From positions 15,632,345-15,696,344 of the forward strand of contig CM073326.1 of the NCBI GenBank assembly GCA_037043015.1: DNA of 64,000 nucleotides. The letters run 5' to 3'. The stretch comes from Bryum argenteum (lineage: Eukaryota; Streptophyta; Bryopsida; Bryales; Bryaceae). The notes beneath the pieces were generated by a model. That model did not search any database, had not been told where the DNA came from, and saw only the letters and a program-made list of their open reading frames with translations. This document shows, in pieces, positions 45,601-57,520 of the stretch. The position numbers were made by a program, and so were the translations under genes. How positions within the stretch are numbered: position 1 is the stretch's first letter; every line of letters begins with the position of its first letter.

Positions 45601-48600
45601 GCATCGGGCTACCGCCCTCCGCGTAGGGTATCTCCCCCGACGTAATACCCTCCCGTCAGGGGCTCTTGCTATACTAAATATATCTAATTCTAACATGCAT
45701 ATTTTTTCTAATTAGTGTTTTCATCCTTGACTTGAAAGCTTGGAATAAGCTAGAATATGCTATAAATATGAAGAAAAACCATCTCTTTTCATTTAATCGG
45801 TTAATTTGTAGAGACCTTGTTTATTTTTAAATACTTTAGACTTTACTCTATACCTCCGGTACATCAAATGCTGCCATTAAATATTTTACACAAGCTGGAT
45901 ATAATCCAAATGTCCAATGTTCAATACGTCCTCTAAGTCCGGTAGGGTCCGGAAAAAGTTCGCCTTCTTTTGAATGATACCATTCATAAAGTGAATGAAA
46001 ACCTACAACAATTTATACTATTATTTTTCTAGATTAAATGTATAGTTCTTCTAAAGAAAAATTAATATTGTGATACAAATATTCTTATTTTTAAACCCAA
46101 TTTACTACTTTTGTGATACATTTGTATTTAAGTGCCTATATGGGTAAGGGCATGAATTGGGTACCGCTGAGACGTGTCTCATTATGCATGACCTATGTGT
46201 AATTCATTATATATGTGCTTAACCCCATATATACAACTATAGCCATGTCACCTATAATACCGTTTGGTTGGAATAAATTTTCGATATTGTAAAAATCACA
46301 CTATTTTTGGAGGCGGTATCCGCATCATGCCCTTACCCAAATGGAATATTTTGATGAATATCCATACCTGATGTGCCCAAATGGTTGTGACGAACACAAG
46401 TTTCAATCCCAATTTCAAGTAGCAACATCAATGTCATAGCCGAAAAAAGATGGAAAATCACATGAAGTAGTCCAATAAAGATACGTTTTAGTCGAGAGAC
46501 TTTTACAGGAACAAAAGTGATTGCTAATACAACCAACACTAATGTTCCTATCATTGAAACGTAACTATGGTTTAACATTTGGGTAAAAGCTCGGCCAATT
46601 GTCTTTCCAAATTCTTTTAGAATATCTCTTATATTGTCTTGTTTGAAAATATTATTCAAATCACACTGGAGCAATCTTTATATCATCATTAACATAGTGT
46701 TTAGTATTTAATATAGTTCAAATAGTAGAATGTATCAACATTTGTGGTTCTTGAATTTATTTTTGAAGGAGTTATACCATATTTATAGAATTTTGATTAT
46801 GATAGTTTTATAGTTGGTATACCATGAACTATTTCTTCTTATAATTTTTTTACCTGGGGAAACATTGAAAACACCAAGATAAAATAAACAATGCCACCAA
46901 TAACATCAAAGCGCCAATTTTTTCTCCTAAATTTCAAGATATTGGCCAATGCTATCTGTTTGGATACATATTTGTGATAGTTATTTCAAAAACCACTAGA
47001 ACCTAATTTTAAATTTGAAATAGTAGATTTTGAAATGTATTAGGTGATAAGTGTAAGTTCTCCCAAAACTTCAAGAGTTTTCTTAAACACTTGATACTTG
47101 AAAATATACTAATTAGAAAATATTTTTTCATCATATATATGCAATATGAAACTTGTTAAACCCATAAAAAATGTGTACATTTAAGAAAGTCAATAGTACA
47201 TCTCAATAGTATGCAAGAAAGAGGAAGGAATATATACATGTTTAATAGCATACCCTCCTTGAATCTTGGATCGAAGGATATGCAGCCTTTAGTTCATACT
47301 TATCACCTTGAAAATCTTGAAATTTTGCAAATATGTGAGTAGGATGGAGGAATGCTCCGCCTTGGCCATTAACAAGTAAATGTTCTATCGAGTGTCCTTT
47401 GGTCTCGGATATGATTGAATGATGCATATAATGATGAAGGTCGCCCGCTAAGCGAAGTCGGCATCTACCTTTCAAGTGGTCATAGATAAGATGAGAGACA
47501 TTTCTTCCTGTACTACTTCCCCAATACCAATCCAAAAGCCAATTGGGCTCATGTGTCATTACTATTACACAATCATTTTTACCTACCTGCACTATATTCA
47601 ATATTATTATTTATTACAATTGAAAAAAGTAGTCTTTTATTAACACTCATCTTCAAACGATTCAATCAAGCACAATCATGAGAGAAGTAAAAGACGATGA
47701 AGAATGTTGTACCTCATTCTTTACAATATCACTAAAATACTTAAACTGGAATATATCAATATCACCATGAAGAGCTTGGTCAAGTCCAAAAATCCACCAT
47801 CCATGAGGTAATTTTAATGCAAAATAACTCTTGGTTTGTGGTAACATCCAACCTCCTAACCAACTTCTATGGCATATGTACCTCATAAACGTATCAAGAC
47901 CATCAAACCAATCTGCATAGATTATATTATAACTTATTACAAAACTCAAATAGTCAAATTATACTATACTAATTAAACAATATATAGTTCTATATTGTTT
48001 TTGATGAATTTTGCTAGGAGTGATCTCAAACCAAAGAGTGGTTTTGGATGCAATCCCTTATTTTTGGTAAAACTTTCAGTAAGATTTTAATACTTAAGTA
48101 AAAGTTCTAGCAAAGTGATCAATCTTTCTAGAAGAATATCAATGTTATGTCTAAAATTTCCAATTAACCCTTAAACACCCAAGCAAGCCCGAGGGGCTTG
48201 ATTCCAACAGAAACTTCCCTGTAGCTCTCACTGTACTCAACTTTTCACTTATATTTTGATGTCAAACTGGTCACGGCCTTATGATGCATTCAAAAGTGAA
48301 ATTTTACAATTCAAATCACAATTTTTATGAATGATTTTGTGCTTTGAAAGGATTGTGGTAGGTAGGTTGGGGTTGTACATAACCTTGTAGGAGGTTGCAA
48401 GCTCATCATTGATTAGTCCATTCATGATGCCCAAGTTCAAAAAGTGCACTATTCATGATGCCCGAGTCCAAAAGATGCTGTGATCCAATTTCGGGCTGCC
48501 CGTTTTAGACCCCATGGACGTTTAAGGGTTAAGAAGTAATACCATGATTTCCAGGTATCGCAAAACATTGTGGAGCCTCAAGATTTTCCAGTAACTTTAT

Positions 48601-51600
48601 TCCTTTAGGCAACTCCGGTTTACGTACAGCAATGTGTTCCGGTTTGTACCATGGTGGCGGTTGCATTGCATATTCAAATGGTCTAAATAAACGACGCTCA
48701 TAGGAAAAAATTGATGGATTGGGGTATCTGTTCATCCAAGTTTTTTTCCCTTTATTAAGCTCAAACAACAAAGTTGAAATCTTAAGCTAGAACTCTCTAT
48801 ATTAAGAGGCCTTTCCAATTCTACTGTAGAGCTATCTCTAGTTTTACTAATGATTGATATAATAAAACTACTTATAGAAGATGTTGTTTTTTTATTGATG
48901 CTTTTGTTACTTGAAGTATTGTATAAAAAATTTTAACACATTGATTGATTTTTAGTTTGGTTTGAGGAACAAACGCAAGATCTCCTCCAACCAAAAGAAG
49001 CTGGCTACGAGGCAAATCATGATAAACACCACGCTTGTCATCAAGAACACAAAGAGAAGGTTGTGCAAGTAATCGTGCTATACTATATGTTGAATTTCCT
49101 CCATCCCCTGTATCTGCCATAAAGTCTATCCACAAGTCTTTTTTCTTACTTAAATGAGAGTATACCATTTTTTTGCTACTTTGTTGTTGTGCTTGCGTCA
49201 TAGCTGCCTATAAAAGTTATATCCTTAGAATTTAATCCTTTGATCAATATTGTTTTCTATACATTAATGCATTGATAAACATCAACTGTGTGTGTACAAT
49301 GTAAATTATGTTGTTTTTCTTGAAGTAGCAATACAAATTCAAATTCTTTACACATATACAGATGAAATTCTAGTTAAATTTATAACTTTTCTAGTATTTA
49401 GATGACACATTACATAAATAAGAAAACATAAAGTTATACACTCTTCAGCAAGGAATCGCGTAATCTTGATCAACATCATTTATTTTATGTTGTATGATTT
49501 ACGTGGCTCTTTTTCACTATGTACTCTATACAAGTTCCTAAGTTTAATAATATTGTGTCAGGATAACAAACAAGTTACTTACTTGCATAGTACGCATGTC
49601 AAAGCGTCCAAGAAACAAAGTTACAGAAACCAGAAGGTCAAAGGCAGTTTTAAATAAATCTGCAGAGGTCCTAGCAGAAACAATTCAATTAGGTAGAAAT
49701 TTTAGGAAGTACTACAGAAAACAAAAAATATAGCAATAACTTGTAAACATCAATATTAACCAAAAAACTAAAACTTCACCAATACAAAGAAAAAACATAT
49801 CGTACCCTGAGTACCAAGGTACCATATCTAGTAATTCTGGAGTTGTAAGTGTATTTTTTTGTTGACCATCATTTGAAAGGTGTGAAAGCGCCCAACTACA
49901 TAATGATTTATGAAATATCAAGCTTTGATCTTGCTATTATATGATATGTTATTATTAGATAGTATGTCTACTTATAATTCTTCTATCATATTTTTTTATT
50001 AAAATATTACATTTGACCTTGTACATATATTTCTTTGTGTATCCAAATATGAATGATTCTAACCCGGTAGAACGCTCTACAACAAAATTGGCAATATACA
50101 GTCCGATAAAAGTTGCCCATAAAGAATACACCGGTGAAATATTATCAGATGGTCCAATACATCCATCATTGCACACCAACTAGAAGCATGCAAATCATTA
50201 TATTTATAAGAAGCTATCAATGAAATATAAACAACACTAGCACAAGTATATTAAGGCCGAGTTTAAGTTACATAGAGCTTGGATGTAATAGACAATACTA
50301 AAGTATAAACAAAGTTTGTTATCACACTATCTATCATTATTGCATGAAATACATGAGTGATACTTCACAAAATACTAAAAAGCTCCAAAGTTGATAAGGT
50401 TGGTTGATAGTTAAATGAAAATTTTAAAATTGTGATGTAGGTCTTAAAAGGATTTTGGTTTGCTAAGAGGCAATTAAATTTGGTAAATTTGATTTCTTTT
50501 TGTATTCTTTAGTCCAAGCTGGTTGAAATCACTATCAATTATAATCTTAATTTAACTAATTTTACATGGTCTTATGTTTGTTTTACTAAATTACCAATCT
50601 TTTACAAAAATGCTTGTGTTGGGTGTCTAGTACTATGTTTCAAATGCCATAATGCAACACATATAAAAAAGTCATAGTAAGACACCAATATTTAAACTAA
50701 GAAGCATCTTATTGTATATGATTTGATAATGTTCTTCGTCTCATATAATAGCATTTCAAGTCTAAAAGCAACATTAGAAGCTATAACTTCTCTATTATTA
50801 TAAATAATATAACATTTGTAATTAGGATATTGTTGACCTCTCCATAGACAACCCACTTGGAAAAAACTGGATAGTCCTTTGCAGAACCAACTGGAGCCAA
50901 CCACTTCCAACAAACTTGTGATTTCATTTGTTGCATATTCCACCCTTCAGATGGTGAAGGCTCCAAAGCTCCCGCAACCCACTTGATAGACTCTCGACTT
51001 AGTGGTGACCACAAAGTAGGTTTGTGTTGAGGAACTTGATTTCCACAATGGCTATAGAATACGCAACATGCAATACTTAGAACCTGAAATTTTCAAGTCC
51101 AAATGAAAACAAATATTAACAACGTACACTCTTCTAATATATTTCTCATACAAATATACACCTAAAGGAGTGCAATGCACACTAGAAATACAAGTCACTT
51201 TATACATACAAATTCTTGATATATGAGTGAATACAGATTGGAGAAGTTGTATGTTTCAAAGATATGATATGCATTTAGAAAAATATCAAAAGGAAGTGCA
51301 ACCTACTAGAACCACAAACTTTTAATTTCTAGAAATCAAGCTTACTGACAATTCAAATTGTTCAATTTGTACATAGATTTTTACCGCGGAATTTTGTAGG
51401 ATGGTTAATATTTCTGGCCGCTTTCCGGCATCTTGAGCAGCTAAACCAATATACCAAAGAGCAAAGAACACAATATGGAACAACAACAAGGCCAATAAAG
51501 AAGCCAAAAGCAATGTCAAGAACAATGATAAATTCATCCGTACGTCCACCCCCATAGATCGAATGCTAGGTAAATGATACATTGCCGCTATCAACAACCA

Positions 51601-52088
51601 TGCCACATACCTGTCAAAACCTTAAATCATCAAAATAAATGATAATTTACAATATTTTAACATTTACAAAAGATTTAATTAGCTTCTTGATGATATAATT
51701 TAGTATATTAATGGAATCCAATTTAGTATGAATATACAAGATTTTTGTCATTTTGAACTTGAGTCTTTAAAAGTTAAGTAGTGCATATACTTCTCTAAGA
51801 CGATTTGACCTACCATCTACTAAAGTTGGAGTAGCTAGGTTGGATAGTTTTTCCCAAAAATGGTGATGAGAAAAAATAAAAGAAACCTAAAAGAACAACA
51901 TAGATTGACCACCACTTGAAATTCTTATCCAACTTGTGGAGTACAATATCCATGTTGTCTGTAGATATAAAGAACAAAGTTGTAGCCAACACAGCAAACA
52001 TAGCATGTCGTGAATGTTCATGTGGATATAAGTACTCATCTGACATGATTGCAAATTTGTTCAGTTTCAACAATTTTGCTTGTTTCAT
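42692..52088 (-). CDS. Multi-pass membrane calcineurin-like metallophosphoesterase
   Basis: Fifteen minus-strand exons join in frame to about 1162 residues: 52088-51814, 51610-51385, 51083-50838, 50179-50064, 49895-49806, 49670-49583, 49207-48975, 48727-48543, 47912-47713, 47586-47254, 46955-46854, 46665-46368, 46002-45854, 43938-43654, 43354-42692. The phosphoesterase motifs appear in order: FMADTGDGGN (from about 377), GGDLAYPNP (421), GNHDWFDGL (484), THEPNW (564) and GDLHHY (601), so the metal ligands look intact. Hydrophobic segments flank the domain: about five before it (such as IYVVLLGFFYFFSS and LSLFLTLLLASLLALLLFH), two more between 265 and 340, and five or so after it. The order closely follows plant proteins of about 1015 residues that I recall as calcineurin-like membrane phosphoesterases of unknown substrate. 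The last ~190 residues are an acidic, serine- and asparagine-rich extension. The start is the ATG 20 residues before YPHEH; an upstream exon is possible. A TTAA MITE sits in intron 8 and GC-rich foldbacks in intron 13. Confidence 0.9.
44690..45225 (-). mobile_element. SINE-like repeat, copy 2, with a MITE inside
   Basis: Read on the minus strand, TGGCTTGGTGG (45219-45209) resembles a tRNA box A and GGTTTCCGTTCCC (45176-45164) resembles box B, about 43 bases apart. This spacing suits an RNA polymerase III promoter. The distal part (GATACCCAACATGGTATCC, 45051 onward, and 44700-44735) matches copy 1 at 25690-25905. It is interrupted by the MITE at 44737-45038. It lies in intron 13 of the metallophosphoesterase gene. 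Confidence 0.55.
44737..45038. mobile_element. Stowaway-like MITE (TA target)
   Basis: This 302-bp element is flanked by TA (44735-44736, 45039-45040). Its ends are CATGAAAGTTGTTAATTAG and, reversed, CAGAAGAGTTGTTAATTAG. The uninterrupted target is visible in SINE-like copy 1 as GACTAGTGCC near 25790. A TA duplication points to the Tc1/mariner group. No coding frame is present. Confidence 0.65.
45309..45551. repeat. GC-rich foldback with CGTAACACACT ends
   Basis: CGTAACACACT (45309-45319) is mirrored by AGTGTGTTACG (45541-45551). Next to each is a weaker match around TTTCGGGC / GCCGAAACT. Inside lies a 37-bp palindrome with ends CGTAATGCCCTCT (45361-45397). It is a DNA element or foldback of unknown family inside intron 13 of the metallophosphoesterase gene. 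Confidence 0.55.
45553..45670. repeat. GC-rich 118-bp foldback with AGCAAGAGCCCC ends
   Basis: AGCAAGAGCCCC (45553-45564) is mirrored exactly at 45659-45670. Between them are further inverted pairs such as ATACCCTCCGC / GCGTAGGGTAT. It lies one base from the preceding foldback and contrasts strongly with the AT-rich intron around it. Confidence 0.6.
48164..48532. mobile_element. TTAA-flanked MITE, group II (369 bp)
   Basis: TTAA is at 48164-48167 and 48529-48532. The ends are CCCTTAAACACCCAAG and, reversed, CCCTTAAACGTCCATG. The left subterminal sequence GCAAGCCCGAGGGGCTTGAT is shared with 59461-59490 and 62870-62890. It is inserted in intron 8 of the metallophosphoesterase gene. Its edge is 10 nt from the end of exon 8 (48543), just beyond the 5' splice site. 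Confidence 0.85.
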
Positions 52089-54070
52089 AGTTCCTTGTAC
52101 TTTTTGTCACTTTGCTTGAAGTTCATTAATACTTCTAATTCATATAAAAGCAAATTATGGGATATCCGATCACTTAAATAAACTACAATAATAATTTCAG
52201 CTAAGCTTGTGTATGAATCATTTTACTATAGAAGTTTCAATCCAAGTACTAAATCAAAGGCCAATTCAATATGGATGGAAAGTGTTTATTTTAGATAAAT
52301 TTATCCATTAAGGTCTTTCCGCTTCGAAATCCTTTGCAATTTTAGCTCAATAATCTTATCCTAATATAGATACACATATTGCAAAGATCTCAAACTTGGT
52401 CTAAGAATAATGTGTTGTTGTTACAAAATGTTTGCTTGTTCAACAAAAGATGGTCGTTTGGCACCTTCTAGAATCCCATTTTGGTATAAGTAATAATCAC
52501 TTCTAATCTAGAGCTTTATAGAATATACAATATTCTTCAACTTTGAAAACATCACTTTCACTTGATAATTGGTGCATGTAATGCATACTTCAAGAACTTG
52601 AGAAGCTCTATTCTCCCACATATTTTGTTTGTAATTATTCCTTTCACTTACAAATCTCTCCGTATCACAAAAGTAGATCCAAGAATACAATTCTAGACTG
52701 ATTGTCGTAAGATAATCCAATGTTGAAAAAACAGAAATAAATGTAAAAGCTCACTACTCAAAAAAGGCGTCAAATTAGATATAGTGATGAAATAGATTAT
52801 CGTATCTGTTAAAAAAATTATTTTTAGAGAACATAGAGTTGAGAATGATTGTAGTTCCTACAATTATTTTGTTCAGTTAGAGATAATAGTAGTTAAGGAT
52901 GTGAAAGGGTGGAATACATACAAAACAAGCTATAAAAGAGCATCTCTACCGTGCGCACTCTAAATGAACATACAAATTCAATTCAGTGTGCACTTTTGTA
53001 AGACCCTCACTTTTAAAAGTATAATTAGAGTAGGCCATCTTAAGAATGATTTGGAAAAAATCTCAAAAATTAGATAATCAACAAGGTTATAATCAACAAG
53101 TATTTTTTGGGTAAAAAATACTAAAAATCCATTTCAAAATAAAGTAAATAACATTCAAAAAAATTAAGTTATAATCAAATAGAGAATATCAAAATTTAGA
53201 TAATAAGAACTTTTTCATAATAAAACAAACCTAGACAATGTCCAAACTTGAAAAGAATGTCTTAAAAAGACTCATAAAAATATAAAAAGACCCTTGACAA
53301 TGGAGTCTTCATACGCCCTTTGCAAAGATAGCAACCAATGGGGTTTCAAAATTAAAGTAGAGTGCTCTAAAATGGAGCGTTATCAAAAATGAAGCTCTTA
53401 GCTTTTTACTTAGAGGTGCATGATAGCTTCGCAATCCAACCACCATACACTCAAGTCAAACATTATAAGATTGCACTAGCTTCAAAAATTCATATCAATT
53501 TCTAGAAGAGTACGAAATGATTAATTCTACTTTATCTATTCTTCCACTTAGTTCACTTCTGAATAGAAATCGCTTACAATACTAACTTCACCATATTGAA
53601 ATTTGAACCTACGTTGAGCACTCTACCTCAGCAAGCCTTGCAAAGGCACCTTTGGACGTTACTCAGACATAATCTTCAAAAAGATTAGATTTACTCATCC
53701 AAAACAATCAAACCCATCCATCTAAATCGAGAGATGGAGGTACATCCAATCAAACACTTCAAAGACCACTCCCCATAGAAATAAAGAAACCCCAACAAAG
53801 AAGGAGAAAAGCTCATCCACAAAAAGAAATCATCCGCAACTTCATTAATCCATCCGAAACTTCATCGATCCATCCGCAACCCTATTCATCCATCCGCAAC
53901 ATTCATCCATCCGACCAAAACTGCGGACAACGCAACCACCACAAGACAGCCAACTGGCACAAACATTTTACTTTAATAGTAAAAAACCACTCCTCTCAAA
54001 AAGCCTAATCAAATCACGCCCTCGAAACCCTAATTCAGTTTCTCGGATCATTGCCGAGGAAGGATCAGCG
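52089..54070. other. Shared upstream region of divergent genes
   Basis: About 2 kb between the metallophosphoesterase start and the GET3 start. It should hold both promoters. Near 53590-53640 the minus strand has GAGGTAGAGTGCTCAACGTA followed by GGTTCAAATTTC, which resembles tRNA boxes A and B of a SINE head. Imperfect repeats of ATCCATCCG(A/C)AAC occupy about 53840-53912. A telo-box-like AAACCCTAA lies at about 54025, 45 bp before the GET3 ATG. Confidence 0.45.
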
Positions 54071-56347
54071 ATGGCGGAAGAGGGAGAGCTTCCGATGCCC
54101 GAGGCGTCAGTTCAAAACGTACTAGACCAGAAGGAGCTCAAATGGATCTTCGTAGGAGGCAAAGGCGGGGTAGGAAAAACTACTTGCAGCTGCATGCTCG
54201 CCGTTCTCCTCTCGCAGTGCCGGGAATCGGTTCTCTTAATCTCCACCGACCCGGCGCACAATCTCAGCGATGCCTTTTGCCAGAAGTTCACGAAATCGCC
54301 GTCCATGGTCACCGGGTTTAGCAACTTGTACGCTATGGAGGTCGATCCGACTGTGGAGAACGAGGATTTGGAGGAGCAGGCCGACGGGCTTGGCATGGGC
54401 GGATTTGTTTCCGAGCTCGCGAACGCCATTCCGGGGATTGACGAGGCTATGAGCTTCGCGGAGATGCTGAAGCTTGTGCAGACCATGGATTATAGCGTTA
54501 TTGTTTTTGATACGGCGCCTACCGGGCATACATTGCGGTTATTGCAGTTTCCGAGTACTCTTGAGAAGGGGATTGGCAAGATTTTGAGCTTGAAGAGTCG
54601 ATTTGGCGGGTTGATCGGTCAGGTTACGAGGATGTTTGGCGCGGGGGAAGAGTTTGGTGAAGATGCTCTGCTTGGGAAGGTGGAGAATATTAAAGCCGTG
54701 ATCGAGCAGGTGCGTTCTTCGAACCCTAAAAGTACTTAGAGAAATCTGTCAATTTGTTGTACTAGGAAGCTGATGAATCATTTGCACCTTTCATAGTTTT
54801 GTTAACCTAATTTACACGTAACCTAATCTACATGCAAGAGGTTCATCGCCTTGATTGATCACCGCAATTTATATGAGAGAATCACATTACCACCGTCCTG
54901 TAATCTAGTCTTCAATTTTGTTCTTATTTATAAGATAACGGATTGGATTTGCGCCACCTTAAGTATTACAAGTGGAAATATTGCGAGCTGACTAAGAGGT
55001 CTTGAGAGATTACAGAAGCAAAATCTGTCATTTGTTACATACATGATCTTTAATGATAGTTCAACCCCTACAGTTGAGTAGCAGAAATTTCATGCTTTAC
55101 TCTCAAAAATTGTCCTCTTTCAATGCAAGGTGAACGATCACCACGAATCACATAACCACGTTCCTGTAATTTAGACTCTTGTTAAGTTGATAATGTTAAG
55201 ATAGTGAGTTAGATCAAGCACCGATTTTGCGAGCTGACTAAAGACCTATTGAGAGTTTATAAGAGCAAAATCTGTCATTCATCTTCTACATGAATCTCTA
55301 GTGGGAGTATTTTACCTACAGTCTAAATCCTGTATTTTACCCCAGTACTGCCCTCTTTCAGTTTGGGAAATTGAGACATATTGTGAGGAATGAAACTCCA
55401 GGATCTAGTCCCTACCTTGTACATGCACACCACAACTTACTAGAGTCAAATTCCTTACAGCTTCAGAGATCTTATAAATTCAAAGCTCAAATCTTGCATT
55501 TACTCAATATTTTCGCAGATTCTGCCCCTCTTGACTACAGGTCAGGTCCTAGTCTCAGTAACCTTTTCTCTCAGAATATATGCAGTCCCCGGAAGGGTCA
55601 TATACAGTCTTAAAAGAGAAACATAGAGGACAACTTTCTCTCTTACATGCGGTTTTTGGAAAAGATACATACAGTTTCGGATAGGGTCCATAGAGAACAT
55701 CTCTTTTCATATATGCAGTTTTTGAAAGGTCTACATACAGCCTATAGAAGGGATACATACAGCTTTCAGAAGGGATGCATAGACTTTTCCTATATATGCA
55801 GCGTTTGGATATACGTGGTGTAGAACTTTATCTAAGAATATATGCAGTGTTTGAAAGATATACATATAAATTGAATGCCTGACAAGTTAGTTTCTTGTAA
55901 TGGAAACAGGTGAACGAGCAGTTTCGGAACCCAGACATGACAACATTCATATGCGTGTGCATACCGGAGTTCCTCTCCCTCTACGAAACAGAGAGGCTAG
56001 TCCAGGAGCTAGCCAGATTCGAGATCGACACGCACAACATCATCATCAACCAAGTGCTGTTCCAACCGGACGTTTCCGACTCCAAGTTGCTCCAGGCGCG
56101 AGTGCGGATGCAACAGAAGTACCTGGACCAGTTCCATGAATTGTACGAGGATTTTCACATCACTAAATTGCCCCTTCTTCCTGAGGAAGTTCGTGGAACG
56201 GAAGCTTTAAAATCGTTCTCCAAGAACTTGACCAAGCCTTATGTCCCTGATGACACTGTCGAGGGTGCTGCTGCTGCCAGGATCCGGGAACTCGAAAAGG
56301 AAGTGGCCTCATTGCGAGCCAAAGTTGCAGAACTGGAGAAGGCTTAA
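54071..56347 (+). CDS. GET3: GET3/ASNA1 ATPase for tail-anchored protein targeting
   Basis: Two exons (54071-54709 and 55910-56347) encode 358 residues. GET3 is a cytosolic homodimeric ATPase that shields the membrane anchor of tail-anchored proteins and hands them to the ER receptor. Visible motifs are the deviant P-loop [10 protein letters not shown] (29-38), the switch I region [12 protein letters not shown], and the A-loop/switch II region [16 protein letters not shown]. The hydrophobic client-binding helices around [11 protein letters not shown] and the [10 protein letters not shown] segment also match. The zinc CxxC found in yeast and animal proteins just before the KYLDQ helix is replaced by SKLL (in [19 protein letters not shown]). 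The C-terminus is a heptad-type helix, [20 protein letters not shown]. There is no transit peptide, so the cytosolic form is meant. The ATG lies in a good context (AGCGATGGCG). Length fits the family (348-354 in human and yeast). Confidence 0.97.
55560..55870 (+). repeat. Degenerate repeats in the GET3 intron
   Basis: The words ATATATGCAG, TTTGAAAGG and ATACATACAG recur several times in order through the second half of the intron. The first half has a separate repeated phrase, AGCAAAATCTGTCATT, at about 55017 and 55264. The intron seems to have grown by local duplication. Confidence 0.55.
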
Positions 56348-57324
56348 CATCAGATGGTTTGATCTTCCTTCCCACTCATGATTCTTTCGGATTGTGGTGT
56401 ATTCAAATTAAGATAGACTTAGTAACATATTGTCATCAATAGGGTCTACCTCTTCCGGTTTTTATTCTTCACTACAGTCCTGCCTGTCTCAAAATCTGTA
56501 TATGTCACCTTACAAAGGAGTTGTGACCGCAATTTCATCTCTTTTGCGGTTTTTGTCCATGCTTATCTGTTCATCTTTTAAGTTGGAGCATGATCTTTTA
56601 TCCTTTCTTCTAGATTGCAGAGCTTCAGTTTAAGTCGAGCTTTGCGGAGAATTTTGATGTGTATTGCGCATTCATGTAAATAATACTCACATTTCGGTGG
56701 AAAGGTTTACTACAAACTGAAGTGCTGACTACTATTTGTGAGGTTTTACATAACACAACTTCCTCATGTAATTCTGATCAAGTCATTGTAGACATTGATC
56801 AAGAAAATCAGCTTAGTGAGAAGGTCTCTGAAGTACCTTTTCTTGCATTTGTGACCATCAGTACTTGTGGGGCAAATTCATAATTTGAAATCTGTTGGGA
56901 ATGTCCTACTTCCACTTACGAAGTAAAAACTCCATTTCCTTCAAGTTATTGTTACTAAAGTGGGTATTCTCATAGTTCCTCATAAGAATCGGATATGAAC
57001 TTTTTTTTTTTTCCCTTACATCAACAAATACATTCGAAAAATATCCTAGGGATCATTTTTTTTTTTTTATGAATCTCTTTTACAAATTTCCACTATGGGG
57101 GCATGTAGATGCCTATTACAGGGCATAGGTGGGGCATGAAAGCGAGCACTTTCCTCTCCTCATTACATGCTCACCCACTTATGGACAAGAACCTTTCAAT
57201 CAAATATAGCTACATAATTTTTGTGCAAGAGACTAATGTAGCATGAGCTCCACTTTATGTAAGAGTGTACTTGGTTTTACCCACATAAGTAGGGTTCGTT
57301 TTTAGGAGGGGGCTCCATTTTAGG
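56348..57324. other. 3' flank of GET3
   Basis: Likely 3' UTR followed by non-coding DNA, with T-runs near 57002 and 57057. No gene was recognised. Confidence 0.5.
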
Positions 57325-57520
57325 TAGGCTAACCATAGTGTCTTGAACGTGAATGATATGCTAGCCCTCCAAAGCGCTTCAAGGTGCCCATGTATCAAGG
57401 CTCAAAAACCCCTCAATGTACTTGGGTGGATCACAGTAACGAGCACTACACTAGCACGGGGAATGAAACCCACAACCTCCTCATCAGAAACCATGAGCCT
57501 CAAACACAAATCGAGAGGTT
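57325..57520 (-). mobile_element. SINE-like repeat, copy 3
   Basis: On the minus strand, GGGTTTCATTCCCC (around 57471-57458) is close to a tRNA box B, and GAGGCTCATGG about 30 bases upstream resembles box A. The rest shares the ACCCAAGTACATTGAGGGG and GATACATGGG type phrases with the other copies. Confidence 0.5.

Noticed and set aside
53560-53650. A possible tRNA gene on the minus strand
   Set aside because: Box-like sequences are present, but they are too close together and no cloverleaf with anticodon arm could be drawn. A SINE head is more likely.
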